Shown piece by piece: positions 56,940 through 64,000 of a DNA stretch of 64,000 nucleotides. A program made the translations under genes and the position numbers. Location: contig NZ_BCQE01000009.1 in assembly GCF_001544275.1 (NCBI RefSeq), positions 88,625 through 152,624 on the forward strand, given 5' to 3'. The DNA comes from Enterococcus gallinarum NBRC 100675. GTDB taxonomy: Bacteria > Bacillota > Bacilli > Lactobacillales > Enterococcaceae. The notes beneath the pieces were generated by a model, which was given only the letters and a program-made list of their open reading frames with translations, ran no database searches and was not told the origin of the DNA. Each line of letters opens with the position of its first letter. Positions within the stretch are counted from its first letter, which is position 1.

Positions 56940-57302
56940 TCATCTGCCCTTTCCAAAAAGGATCGAGGGATGTCCTGTATCTGTTAAATTGTAACCGCAC
57001 AATTCTTTTGTATAGGTGCTATGATCTAGTTCGATGTTCTCGATGATTTCTTCCTCTGAAAAACCTTGGAAATCAAATTCGCTGATATAGCTTCGCAAAA
57101 GGACCAATTTGGCATCGAGTAAGATGATTTGTTGTACACTTGTCCAGAAATCCTCCTCAGATTCTTCGCGAACAATTTTTTCTACTTCTGCTTCCGTCAC
57201 TTGCCAGTATCTATGGACCAATGGCAGACGTTCCTTCATCACTGCAAAATCAATATTCCCACGCATCTTTCGCAAATACTCTTTGACATCTGGATAAAAC
57301 AT
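56940..57302 (-). CDS. Hypothetical cytosolic protein
   Basis: 120 aa from ATG 57302 (GAGGTGA upstream). Acidic and helical, beginning MFYPDVKEYLRKMRGN and containing VTEAEVEKIVREESEEDFW. No known family recognised. An in-frame extension to 57443 is rich in Cys/Arg and has no SD. Confidence 0.55.
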   Translation of the reverse strand: MFYPDVKEYLRKMRGNIDFAVMKERLPLVHRYWQVTEAEVEKIVREESEEDFWTSVQQIILLDAKLVLLRSYISEFDFQGFSEEEIIENIELDHSTYTKELCGYNLTDTGHPSILFGKGR

Positions 57303-57694
57303 CCACTCACCTCTGTTTTCTAGCATTTCCCTGCTTAGGAGACGATCATTGGATAATCGACAGCTAACAAAAAGTTCTGGTCGCCGATGACAACACAAGT
57401 GTAACTTTCCGACAATAATCATCCTGAGCAACGAGGGACGCATTCACTTTTTATATAGCATAGCAAATGATTTGTGGGTTTTATAATCAATTTTTGCATC
57501 ATGTAAGGAAAAATGTGTACAATCTCCTATACTATCCAGACTTAGCCAGCAGATAAACGAAACTTGAATTTTTAAAATTCGTTAAACTACTTTCAATAGT
57601 GCTTATTTAGAAAGATTCTTCTATTGCCTTATTTACGAGCTTATTATAGGATAAATAAAATAAGTTTTTTAAAAAAACTAGAAGGAGTAAAAAA

Positions 57695-57925
57695 ATGAAA
57701 AAGCACATGGTTTTAGGTTTAGTTGGGTTTGGGTTATTTTTAGCAGGATGTACAGAAAAACCATCGGGATCGGCTGATTCTTCCACAAAAGAAAAAGAAC
57801 GTACGCAACTTTCTTCCACTGTACGATCTTCTGAAACAGCCAGCACTGGCACTTCAGAAAATGTGATTCCTGTTAAGAAGCAGACGATCACTGGTGTAAG
57901 CGGTTATTCCTATTCGTTAGCGTAG
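57695..57925 (+). CDS. Small lipoprotein, possibly truncated
   Basis: 76 aa. SD AGAAGGAG, lipoprotein signal with lipobox LAGC (Cys at about 19) and a Ser/Thr-rich linker; ends abruptly at GVSGYSYSLA. A lipoprotein with only a linker is unusual, so the functional domain may have been lost before the IS30 copy 160 bases downstream arrived. Confidence 0.6.
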   Translation: MKKHMVLGLVGFGLFLAGCTEKPSGSADSSTKEKERTQLSSTVRSSETASTGTSENVIPVKKQTITGVSGYSYSLA

Positions 57926-58085
57926 TTTGTCAATAGAATCGCAAAAAAATTTTTAACTTTTTTTCAATTCATTAAAATGCTAGCTTATAACCTTTTTAGC
58001 TATTTTTTTACATGACAAAATAGAGGTACCCAATTCTATTTTTAAAAATTGGAGTAACTCTTTATTCAATATTCAATTTTTATTC

Positions 58086-59018
58086 TCAAGCACTCGATTG
58101 ATAATATTCAAGTGCTGTTTTAAAGCCTAACACTTTTCTAGGACGTGTATTAATTAGATACACATAATGATCTAATTCTTCTTGTGTAACTGTTTGAATA
58201 TCTTTTCCTTTTGGAATGTATTCTCTTAACAAACCATTCGTATTCTCATTCGTTCCACGTTGCCAAGAACAATACGGATCTGCAAAATATACTGGAACAC
58301 GCAATTTTTCTTCTAATTCTTCATAATTAGAAAATTCTTTCCCATTATCCGCTGTAATCGAATAAACAATTTCGTTTTCCAATAAAGAAAGCAACGCTTT
58401 TGTTACAGTTTGTGCTTTTCTATTTGGTTCGACTTTAGCCAATAATTTACGAGAACAACGATCAACAACAGTAACCAAAACCGACGTTGTGCCTTTAGGA
58501 CCTACAACTGTATCAATTTCCCAATCACCGATACGCTCTCGATTATTGGCTACTTCTGGTCGTTCATGAATACTTTTTCCACCCTTCATTCGGTTTACAT
58601 CAAATCGTCGCTTATAAGGTTTTCCTTTTCTTCGCAACAATTCTACTGACCCAACTTTTCCTTCACGAATATAACGATAAATTGTTTTTACAGAAACAAA
58701 ATTAGAATCAAATTGTCGATAAAATGCCCAAATCATGACAGGTGACCAGCCAATGGCTAGTTTTGATTCAATTTTCCATTTTATTTCTTGCGTAAATTTT
58801 AAACGATTCTTACAAGCTGCACGACGTGAATTTGCCAATGCTTGTGCATAAGCTGGTTCATACGTTCCATCTGGTTTACTATTTCGTTTAATTTCTCTAG
58901 AAATTGTCGGAGTAGAGCGCCCAATTAGTTCTCCAATTTTAGAAAGAGTTAGTCCTTGTCTACGATACATTGCAATACAATTCCTTTCTAAATCAGTTAA
59001 CTGATCATATTTGCTCAT
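58086..59018 (-). CDS. IS30-family transposase
   Basis: 310 aa from ATG 59018 (GGAGGGGG upstream). The N-terminal HTH (LTLSKIGELIGRSTPTISRE) and DDE catalytic core (DWEIDTVVG, TADNGKEF, GTNENTNGLLREYIPKG) are complete, so it is probably active. The element's terminal inverted repeats could not be resolved by eye, so its exact ends are not given. Confidence 0.92.
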   Translation of the reverse strand: MSKYDQLTDLERNCIAMYRRQGLTLSKIGELIGRSTPTISREIKRNSKPDGTYEPAYAQALANSRRAACKNRLKFTQEIKWKIESKLAIGWSPVMIWAFYRQFDSNFVSVKTIYRYIREGKVGSVELLRRKGKPYKRRFDVNRMKGGKSIHERPEVANNRERIGDWEIDTVVGPKGTTSVLVTVVDRCSRKLLAKVEPNRKAQTVTKALLSLLENEIVYSITADNGKEFSNYEELEEKLRVPVYFADPYCSWQRGTNENTNGLLREYIPKGKDIQTVTQEELDHYVYLINTRPRKVLGFKTALEYYQSSA

Positions 59019-59128
59019 ACTCGTTCCCCCTCCTTTACTTTTCAAATTTTAATACCACAGCACACTAAAATATGCTATAATCATACTACAGCGGTTATTA
59101 TTTTTAAAGAGTAAAAGGAGGTTCTTTC

Positions 59129-59362
59129 ATGGAAAAAGGGATTGCAGATATTGCCAAAATCAAACAAGTTTTAAAACAAGCCTCAATAAAAGATTTAGCA
59201 GAAGGAACAGGTTTAGCAAGAAATACTATTGCAAGTCTAAAATCAGGAGCTCGAAAAGTAGAAAAACTCAATCTTGTTGCTGCAATTAAATTAACTGAAT
59301 ATGCTGATCAAGTATACAAACCAATTATTGAAATTTGGGGACAAGAAGAGAAAAATAACTAA
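59129..59362 (+). CDS. Small HTH regulator
   Basis: 77 aa, with AAAAGGAGG upstream and an extended -10 (TGCTATAAT, TATAAT at 59076-59081). The core IKDLAEGTGLARNTIASLKSG is a Xre-like helix-turn-helix. It precedes the 133-aa gene by 16 bases. A role as repressor of the cassette or antitoxin-like partner is possible. Confidence 0.65.
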   Translation: MEKGIADIAKIKQVLKQASIKDLAEGTGLARNTIASLKSGARKVEKLNLVAAIKLTEYADQVYKPIIEIWGQEEKNN

Positions 59363-59378
59363 AAGAAAGGACTAAGCT

Positions 59379-59780
59379 ATGAAACAACAAGATTATGAAT
59401 TCATTGAAGAAGATTACTCAGTTTGCCAAAATCCTGACAATGAACTTGCTGGTTTTGGTATAAATATCTCGTTAATTGCAAAGAAAACAAAATGTAGCTA
59501 TAGCCTCCAAAAAAACAAGATACAATTAACTAGAAAAGAAAGGCGAAAATTAGATCAAATCATACAGAATTGGCAAAAAGAAATAGATAAAAATCCTCAT
59601 TCCAACTTATGTCATTTATCCACTCAATTAAAAAAATTAGAAAAAATATTAACAGATACTTATCCAGTATCAAGCGAGATCATACTCTACACAATCGAAC
59701 TTGAAGGAAGCTATTATTCCTACTTTGATGAAGAAATATCTGACACTTACTGGCCTACCATATCTAAGTCTTTTCCCTAA
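59379..59780 (+). CDS. Unknown protein of the island, 133 aa
   Basis: SD GAAAGGAC and an ATG 16 bases after the HTH gene. Charged and mostly helical (RKERRKLDQIIQNWQKEID), ending DTYWPTISKSFP. No family recognised. A decayed copy of its 3' end, including the terminator, lies at 61751-61850, showing that the gene belongs to a duplicated cassette. Confidence 0.55.
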   Translation: MKQQDYEFIEEDYSVCQNPDNELAGFGINISLIAKKTKCSYSLQKNKIQLTRKERRKLDQIIQNWQKEIDKNPHSNLCHLSTQLKKLEKILTDTYPVSSEIILYTIELEGSYYSYFDEEISDTYWPTISKSFP

Positions 59781-59786
59781 TAAAGA

Positions 59787-59832
59787 AAGGTCTCTATTTC
59801 CAATGAATATATTTTGGAATAAAGACCTTCTT
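59787..59832. terminator. Bidirectional terminator in the bacteriocin-like cassette
   Basis: AAAGGTCTCTATTTCCAA pairs (one bulge) with TTGGAATAAAGACCTT and is followed by TTTATT. Between convergent 133-aa and 157-aa genes. Confidence 0.7.
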
Positions 59833-59873
59833 TATTATTATATTATTACTTACATAGCGAAACAGTACCAACA

Positions 59874-60347
59874 TCATTCAATAGTCTTATCCGCTGTAAG
59901 CAACCCCAAAAACTTTTGATACTTCATTTCGAAAAAATTTCTAGTAGAAAAATCATTTCCTGTTACGTTCGCAATATGATAATAGTATTTTTTCTTAGCT
60001 TCTATTGTCAATAAATATCCAGAATCCAGCCCTAAAGCAGAATAGTCTTTTATCTCAAAACGCTTAATTTCAGTCTTAGGAATATGAATAATCTTTTGGG
60101 TATACTCTTCCTCTTTTAATCTTACTGAAGAAATACCACTACCTATCTTTTTTACAAATATTTCATTTGGTGTACAGACTAGTAAAACAATATTCGTAAT
60201 TAGGCCTTGCACTAAAGGACTAAAAGGAAGACTGTTTAAAACAGGGTGTGCATAACTATAACATGTAAAGTAGTTATTTTGAGGTTTAACTTTTAAAAAC
60301 TTTAAAAATAATCTTATTTGTTCTTCTAAACAATCATCTATACTCAC
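59874..60347 (-). CDS. Putative partner/immunity protein of the bacteriocin-like gene
   Basis: 157 aa, 16 bases downstream of the 191-aa gene on the same strand, SD GTGGAGTG. One hydrophobic stretch (LVQGLITNIVLLVCTP) and a beta-rich C-terminal half (KKKYYYHIANVTGNDFS) that recalls PH-like folds. No signal peptide. The location is where an immunity gene is expected, but the function is inferred only from position. Confidence 0.5.
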   Translation of the reverse strand: MSIDDCLEEQIRLFLKFLKVKPQNNYFTCYSYAHPVLNSLPFSPLVQGLITNIVLLVCTPNEIFVKKIGSGISSVRLKEEEYTQKIIHIPKTEIKRFEIKDYSALGLDSGYLLTIEAKKKYYYHIANVTGNDFSTRNFFEMKYQKFLGLLTADKTIE

Positions 60348-60363
60348 ATAATCACTCCACTAA

Positions 60364-60939
60364 TTAATTCCCCCAACAAGAAATAGCATTAATAGCTATA
60401 CCAGCTGCAATAGTTGCAGCATTGAATTTTGCAAATTGTGCAGGAGTTAAACTTCTTTTTGCTACATCTAAAAGTATTTTAACAGCATAATCATAATTTT
60501 TCCCTTGCAACGCATTAATTAAAGTTTGCATTAGATTTTCACGATTAAGTATATCCCAAACAACACCACCAAATGGTAATGAGTTCATAACAACACATGC
60601 AGCATACTTTTGAAGATCACGTTTTTGACGCTTTCCTGTTGGCTGCACAAAATTTTCTAAAATAAATTTCCCTGCTATACCTTCAGAACCATCTAATTCA
60701 GCTTTTTTCTGTATAGCTTCTAAATCAGTAACTATATATTGATGTGTTTCTGTATCAACATAACCAGCTTCTTCTAAATAGAATTTCAAACTCTCTACTG
60801 CTTGTTGTCTTTGTATTTCTATATCAGGAACTTCATTCACTTTTTCAGCAGCATAAACACTGGTTCCGGCACCGACTAACGTACTTAATCCCATTAACAT
60901 TACACCTAATAATGAAAAAAATTTAAAAAAACGACTCAT
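60364..60939 (-). CDS. Secreted bacteriocin-like protein (dysgalacticin-type layout)
   Basis: 191 aa with AGGAGGG upstream. A Sec signal peptide (cleavage near SVYAA-E, residue 31) is followed by an acidic helical region (32-100), a basic KRQKR site (103-107) and a hydrophobic, helix-rich C-terminal part (108-191) holding the only two cysteines (Cys115, Cys188), which could form a disulfide. From memory, dysgalacticin and streptococcin A-M57 have this plan: an acidic front, a KR junction and a Cys-bracketed C-terminal helical domain. Those proteins kill relatives without lysis. No alignment was run. Confidence 0.6.
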   Translation of the reverse strand: MSRFFKFFSLLGVMLMGLSTLVGAGTSVYAAEKVNEVPDIEIQRQQAVESLKFYLEEAGYVDTETHQYIVTDLEAIQKKAELDGSEGIAGKFILENFVQPTGKRQKRDLQKYAACVVMNSLPFGGVVWDILNRENLMQTLINALQGKNYDYAVKILLDVAKRSLTPAQFAKFNAATIAAGIAINAISCWGN

Positions 60940-61311
60940 TTTTATCCCTCCTGAAAAGTATTATTGTTTATCAATTTTTATCCTTTTAAGCTGTTCGATA
61001 AGACGTTTTTTTCCGTTTTTGTTTTATCCTTTCTGTCCTATAACAACTTTTTTCAAGTAAAGAATGACATACTTCTTCTTAAAAAAACAGTCTGTTTTTT
61101 TCTATTTTTTCGGTGTATAATAAATATGAGTGTTCATTTTTATTCTTATGCATATTCTAAAATAAAAAAGAACATTCATAAAATTATATCATTTAGAAGT
61201 TTATGGTTCATTATTTTTATATTATGACAATATCCTTACCATAAGTATTGAGCAATAATATATAGATATTGATCTCTCATCCATTGAATTATAAAAGAAG
61301 GAGAAATAATT
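60940..61311. other. Intergenic region, very AT-rich
   Basis: Nothing supportable: a plus-strand frame at 60964-61227 starts with TTG, lacks an SD and is dominated by Phe/Ile/Lys, as expected of AT-rich noncoding DNA. Confidence 0.5.
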
Positions 61312-61494
61312 ATGAAAAAATCTTTTTATTTCCAATTAATTAGAATTTTTGTTTACCTCATTTATCTAACTAACACAAAATACCACTTTATTAAAGATAT
61401 CCTATTTACAGAATTTCTTTTTATTATTACACTTTCTTGTTTCCTTATAGATACAATAAGTACCATCTATTATATAAAAAACAAGTATAATTAA
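61312..61494 (+). CDS. Small membrane protein, 60 aa
   Basis: SD AAGGAGAAA 6 bases before ATG. Two hydrophobic segments (IRIFVYLIYL and LFIITLSCFLIDTISTIYYI) and a basic tail. Resembles small immunity or hypothetical membrane peptides of bacteriocin islands; no family recognised. Confidence 0.5.
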   Translation: MKKSFYFQLIRIFVYLIYLTNTKYHFIKDILFTEFLFIITLSCFLIDTISTIYYIKNKYN

Positions 61495-61530
61495 TTTCTT
61501 TTTTAATAAATTATTTATACTCTATTAAAT

Positions 61531-61757
61531 TCACAAAAAATGTATACTCTTATACTTTTTATTAAACTTAACTATCTCAATATCACCACAAGTTAGCAAA
61601 AATGCTGCAGGTACTGCAACCTCTAAAATTTTTCCTTCAAGAGAAGCAGCTAAATTCGTTGTTTCTTCTCCAAAAAACAAATATTGCTCCAATTGAATTA
61701 TATCTTATGTGACATTATGAATATGACCATTTTTTCCAAAATCTTTTAATAAAAAAA
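61531..61757 (-). pseudogene. Remnant of an unidentified gene
   Basis: Minus-strand frame reading KDFGKNGHIHNVT, then TAA, then DIIQLEQYLFFGEETTNLAA, LEGKILEVAVPAAFLLTCG and KFNKKYKSIHFL before TGA. The amino-acid composition is protein-like on both sides of the stop, with no start codon or SD. Family not recognised. Confidence 0.4.
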
Positions 61758-61850
61758 TATCTGACACCTATTGACCTATCATATCTAAATCTTTTCATTA
61801 ATAAATACGATCCTATTTCAAATATATTTATTAGAAATAGAGACTTTCTT
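61751..61850 (+). repeat. Decayed copy of the 133-aa gene end and its terminator
   Basis: Aligns without large gaps to 59741-59840: ATATCTGACAC, then CCTA-CATATCTAA-TCTTTT, then a degenerated hairpin ending TTCTTTATT. The reading frame matches (ISDTY, then ISKSF), but the Trp codon TGG is now TGA. Confidence 0.7.
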
Positions 61851-61882
61851 TATTCCAATTCTACAATAGCTTTACTTATTTT

Positions 61883-62054
61883 TTAACTTATCAATACAGC
61901 TACAATTGAAGCAATGAATGTTATTGCAATACAATCACCAATGTTTGCTAAAAATTGGTGATTTTTTATGATATACCCAATTAACGTTGATAAAAAAACA
62001 CTAATAAACGAATAAATATAACAATTTTTTATTTTTTAGAATTCTAAAAACCAT
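61883..62054 (-). pseudogene. Frameshifted small membrane protein gene
   Basis: ATG at 62054 with GAGGTGG upstream opens MVFRILKNKKLLYLFVY and stops. In the +1 frame the sequence continues ISVFLSTLIGYIIKNHQF, LANIGDCIAITFIASIVAVL to TAA at 61883. Total length is 3n+1, as expected for one indel. The product would be about 57 aa with two membrane helices. Confidence 0.5.
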
Positions 62055-62161
62055 ATGTACCACCTCAAAAATCAAAGAAGCGACATCATAAGCAAATTAT
62101 AAAATGATTGTGTATCTGAAGGTTTATTATTTGCATAGCAACTATTTTCTTCAACAATATT

Positions 62162-62470
62162 TTACCTGTTAGAAATATCAATATTAAAATATTTATCTAA
62201 GTAATACCAAAGTGCTTCAGATAATCCTAAAGTTATAGCGAATAGAACAATACAGCCAAATGTAAAAATCACAGCATACTTCCATTTTTTAGATAATAGA
62301 AAACATAGTTCTGCCAATACATATAAAAAGAAAAGAAAATTGAAACTCACTAATTTAATACCAAATGATTCTAAAACTAGGCCAGAAAATGGAATAACAA
62401 CAAAAATAAATCCCCAAATAGCTAGTCTAACTATCATCAGTATCCTACTATTTTTACAATCACTGATCAT
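62162..62470 (-). CDS. Membrane protein, 102 aa
   Basis: SD TAGGAGTG ahead of ATG. Three membrane helices (LAIWGFIFVVIPFSGLVL, FNFLFFLYVLAELCFLL, YAVIFTFGCIVLFAITLGL) with basic residues inside. Size and topology fit small immunity-type membrane proteins, but no motif proves it. Confidence 0.55.
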   Translation of the reverse strand: MISDCKNSRILMIVRLAIWGFIFVVIPFSGLVLESFGIKLVSFNFLFFLYVLAELCFLLSKKWKYAVIFTFGCIVLFAITLGLSEALWYYLDKYFNIDISNR

Positions 62471-62806
62471 AAAACACTCCTATAAGTTAAAAATGGTGTC
62501 AATGTAGAAATTCATTGTTTTAACAAGGCTGTTTCTCGAGATATGTAGTATCAAAAGTTTGTTAGAAAGTAAACTTCTCTCAATTTACGTATAAATTAAA
62601 AATTAACTAACTCATTTAAATTAAGTTTTTTTAAAATCAAGATATACTTTTTTTATTCTAATAGCTCTTTACTTAGAAAAAGAATTAATAAAACTTTGAT
62701 ACTATTTTCACACAATAATTTTAACTTGTATTTTTACTGAATATTATTATAATTAAAAATGAACGATCATTTTTTGTTCAAATAATATATAGAAAGGATA
62801 ATTTTA
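62471..62806. other. Intergenic region upstream of the MSCRAMM gene
   Basis: AT-rich, no open frame. Contains the promoter at 62726-62753 and the SD AGAAAGGA before the adhesin ATG. Confidence 0.5.
62726..62753 (+). promoter_or_regulatory. SigA-type promoter of the MSCRAMM gene
   Basis: -35 TTGTAT (62726-62731), 16-base spacer, -10 TATAAT (62748-62753), 53 bases before the ATG. Confidence 0.6.
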
Positions 62807-64000
62807 ATGGTTGGAAAAAACAATAAAAAGTTATTAGAACTAAAAAGCAATCCAATTATCAAAAAGTGGAGAATTAGTCGACTGAAAACAGGAGTTGCAT
62901 CAATCGTAATATTTAGTGGGGTATTATTAAGTTCTACTATTTTTATCCCTTTACATACTGTTTCAGCAGAAGAAACAGTAAATACTACTTATTATGATCA
63001 ATCTAAAAATGTTAGCGATCAACTAACAAATACTAGTATTTCAATATCTAATCATAATAAAGAGAAAATTATATTTCCACACAATGCAGAATCGCTAACT
63101 TCAAATTATGCATTCAAAGTCCCTGACTCAGTTAATCCAAAAGATTATTTTTATATTGATTTGAGTAAAAATGGTAATTTTTATGGAATTACAGATGCTA
63201 ACTCTGTCACAATGCCCAATCTCTTAGCTCCAGATAACTCAATTATAGCAACTGGAAAATACGATATTGATACTAATCGTATTCGATACGAATTTACGGA
63301 TTATGTAGCAGAGCATGATAACGTTAGCGGAAAAATTTCTTTACCGATCTTTATTGACCCAGAAGTAGTAACTAATACTTCTTATCAAACTATTACTGCG
63401 AGCATAGGCAATAGTAAACAAGATTTGACTCTATTAGTGGATTATTCTAAAAATGTAGGACCTCAATATAATGCTAATGGTACTGGTAATATATTTAATG
63501 TAGACTTGAATAATCATAATTTTTCTCATACTATCTATGTCAATTCTTTAAAACAGACGTTAGGAAATAAAAGTATTGAAATTAGAAATCAAAGAAAAGA
63601 AGAAAATGGATATAATTCTGAAATTATCTATGATAAGACAAATACTAAAATAAAAGTTTATAAAGTAAAAGCAAACGGAAGTCTAACCGATAGCTTTTCT
63701 ATTGCTACAAATGATTCACTAGAAGATGTGACTAATCAATGCTATATTGATTTTTACGATAATAAAATTAATATTAATTTTCCAAGTAACATAGATAACG
63801 AAACTTATGTCGTTCAATATACTTCTCCTTATACAGATAAAAAAGATATTGCTACTAGAGTAGTTATGTATGGTTACTCTCCTTATCAATTAGGCAATAC
63901 TAGCTGGTATTGGGATAATTATGTAAAATTAACAAATGGGAATGCAAGTGGTGATGGTAGTGTAGTATCACCAGATCCAGAAACTCCAGTAACACCGGAA
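62807..64000 (+). CDS. MSCRAMM adhesin of the SdrG/ClfA type, 5' part (partial)
   Basis: Open from ATG 62807 to the right edge (398 codons). The long signal region KKWRISRLKTGVASIVIFSG resembles YSIRK-like anchored-protein signals, with cleavage near TVSA-EE. Residues of about 60-200 carry the N2-type motif YEFTDYVAEHDNVSG and LPIFIDPE; about 210-380 form an N3-like domain (IYVNSLKQTLGNKS, VVQYTSPYTD, MYGY). This two-domain IgG-like fold binds host peptides by dock-lock-latch. It ends in the window at a Pro-rich repeat start (SPDPETPVTPE), so the stalk and LPXTG are outside. Confidence 0.88.
   Translation, partial: MVGKNNKKLLELKSNPIIKKWRISRLKTGVASIVIFSGVLLSSTIFIPLHTVSAEETVNTTYYDQSKNVSDQLTNTSISISNHNKEKIIFPHNAESLTSNYAFKVPDSVNPKDYFYIDLSKNGNFYGITDANSVTMPNLLAPDNSIIATGKYDIDTNRIRYEFTDYVAEHDNVSGKISLPIFIDPEVVTNTSYQTITASIGNSKQDLTLLVDYSKNVGPQYNANGTGNIFNVDLNNHNFSHTIYVNSLKQTLGNKSIEIRNQRKEENGYNSEIIYDKTNTKIKVYKVKANGSLTDSFSIATNDSLEDVTNQCYIDFYDNKININFPSNIDNETYVVQYTSPYTDKKDIATRVVMYGYSPYQLGNTSWYWDNYVKLTNGNASGDGSVVSPDPETPVTPE

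Larger units (their letters stand above)
61495..62161. other. Graveyard region with gene remnants
   Basis: About 670 bases holding no intact gene but at least three decayed pieces: a minus-strand remnant (61531-61757), a copy of the 133-aa gene end and its terminator (61751-61850), and a frameshifted small membrane gene (61883-62054). Confidence 0.55.

Noticed and set aside
58020..59110. Terminal inverted repeats of the IS30 element
   Set aside because: Several weakly matching A/T-rich stretches flank the transposase gene, but none pairs convincingly, so element ends were not called.
60964..61227. Plus-strand 87-codon frame
   Set aside because: TTG start without SD and low-complexity Phe/Ile/Lys sequence in AT-rich DNA.

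Overview
The window reads as chromosome of a low-GC Gram-positive coccus of the Lactobacillales, most likely an Enterococcus. The basis is the two mannose-family PTS operons, a SagA/PcsB-like wall hydrolase ending in a 3D domain, a ComK/ComX-type regulator pair, a Gram-positive capsule locus of the cpsBCD type, an MSCRAMM adhesin and an IS30 element. The species cannot be fixed by reading. No rRNA, tRNA or CRISPR array was seen.

Layout. 1-4346: 5' part of a giant repetitive surface adhesin (minus strand, runs off the left edge). 5048-7766: GntR regulator and a lactose/cellobiose-type EIIC with a small membrane partner, behind a promoter with an 18-bp perfect palindrome over the expected transcription start. 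8102-10829: adenosine/adenine deaminase (+) and a two-gene ABC exporter (-). 11369-12799: ComX-like sigma factor divergent from a ComK homologue whose best-supported reading frame has an amber codon at position 10. 13048-14763: a 43-aa gene and an M23 wall hydrolase. 15036-21293: mannose-family PTS (A, B, C, D) with a SIS-domain deglycase, an unknown membrane protein and a HAD phosphatase, preceded by a GntR regulator and an UTRA-like partner; this looks like an Amadori-compound (fructoselysine or glucoselysine type) utilisation operon. 21609-22451: GNAT-like protein. 22932-27916: a second mannose-family PTS operon in which EIIA and EIIB are separated by a D-2-hydroxyacid dehydrogenase and which ends in a split UxaA-type dehydratase; its substrate is probably a sugar acid but is unknown.

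28548-51227: polysaccharide (capsule) locus, all on the minus strand. Transcription runs from 51.2 kb: a coiled-coil membrane protein, LCP ligase, CpsC/D/B tyrosine-kinase control genes, a WbpM-like dehydratase, the initiating sugar transferase, an SDR reductase, an L-FucNAc-transferase-like protein, CapE/F/G (UDP-L-FucNAc), three further glycosyltransferases, Wzy and Wzx. A second unit behind its own promoter carries rmlACBD and ugd. The predicted glycan therefore contains L-FucNAc, L-rhamnose and a uronic acid, probably on a D-QuiNAc or D-FucNAc starter. A divergent Mga-type regulator (51958) shares a 730-bp control region with the locus.

53588-57302: L-2-hydroxyacid dehydrogenase, 3D-domain wall hydrolase with WalR-like boxes upstream, and membrane/hypothetical genes. 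57695-62470: accessory island with a short lipoprotein, an IS30 transposase, a small HTH gene, an unknown 133-aa gene, and a putative bacteriocin plus partner gene resembling the dysgalacticin class. Next to it lie a decayed duplicate of part of this cassette and other gene remnants. 62807-64000: start of an SdrG/ClfA-type MSCRAMM adhesin running off the right edge. The most interesting items are the bacteriocin-like cassette and its decayed copy, the amber-interrupted comK, and the PTS/UxaA/dehydrogenase operon.
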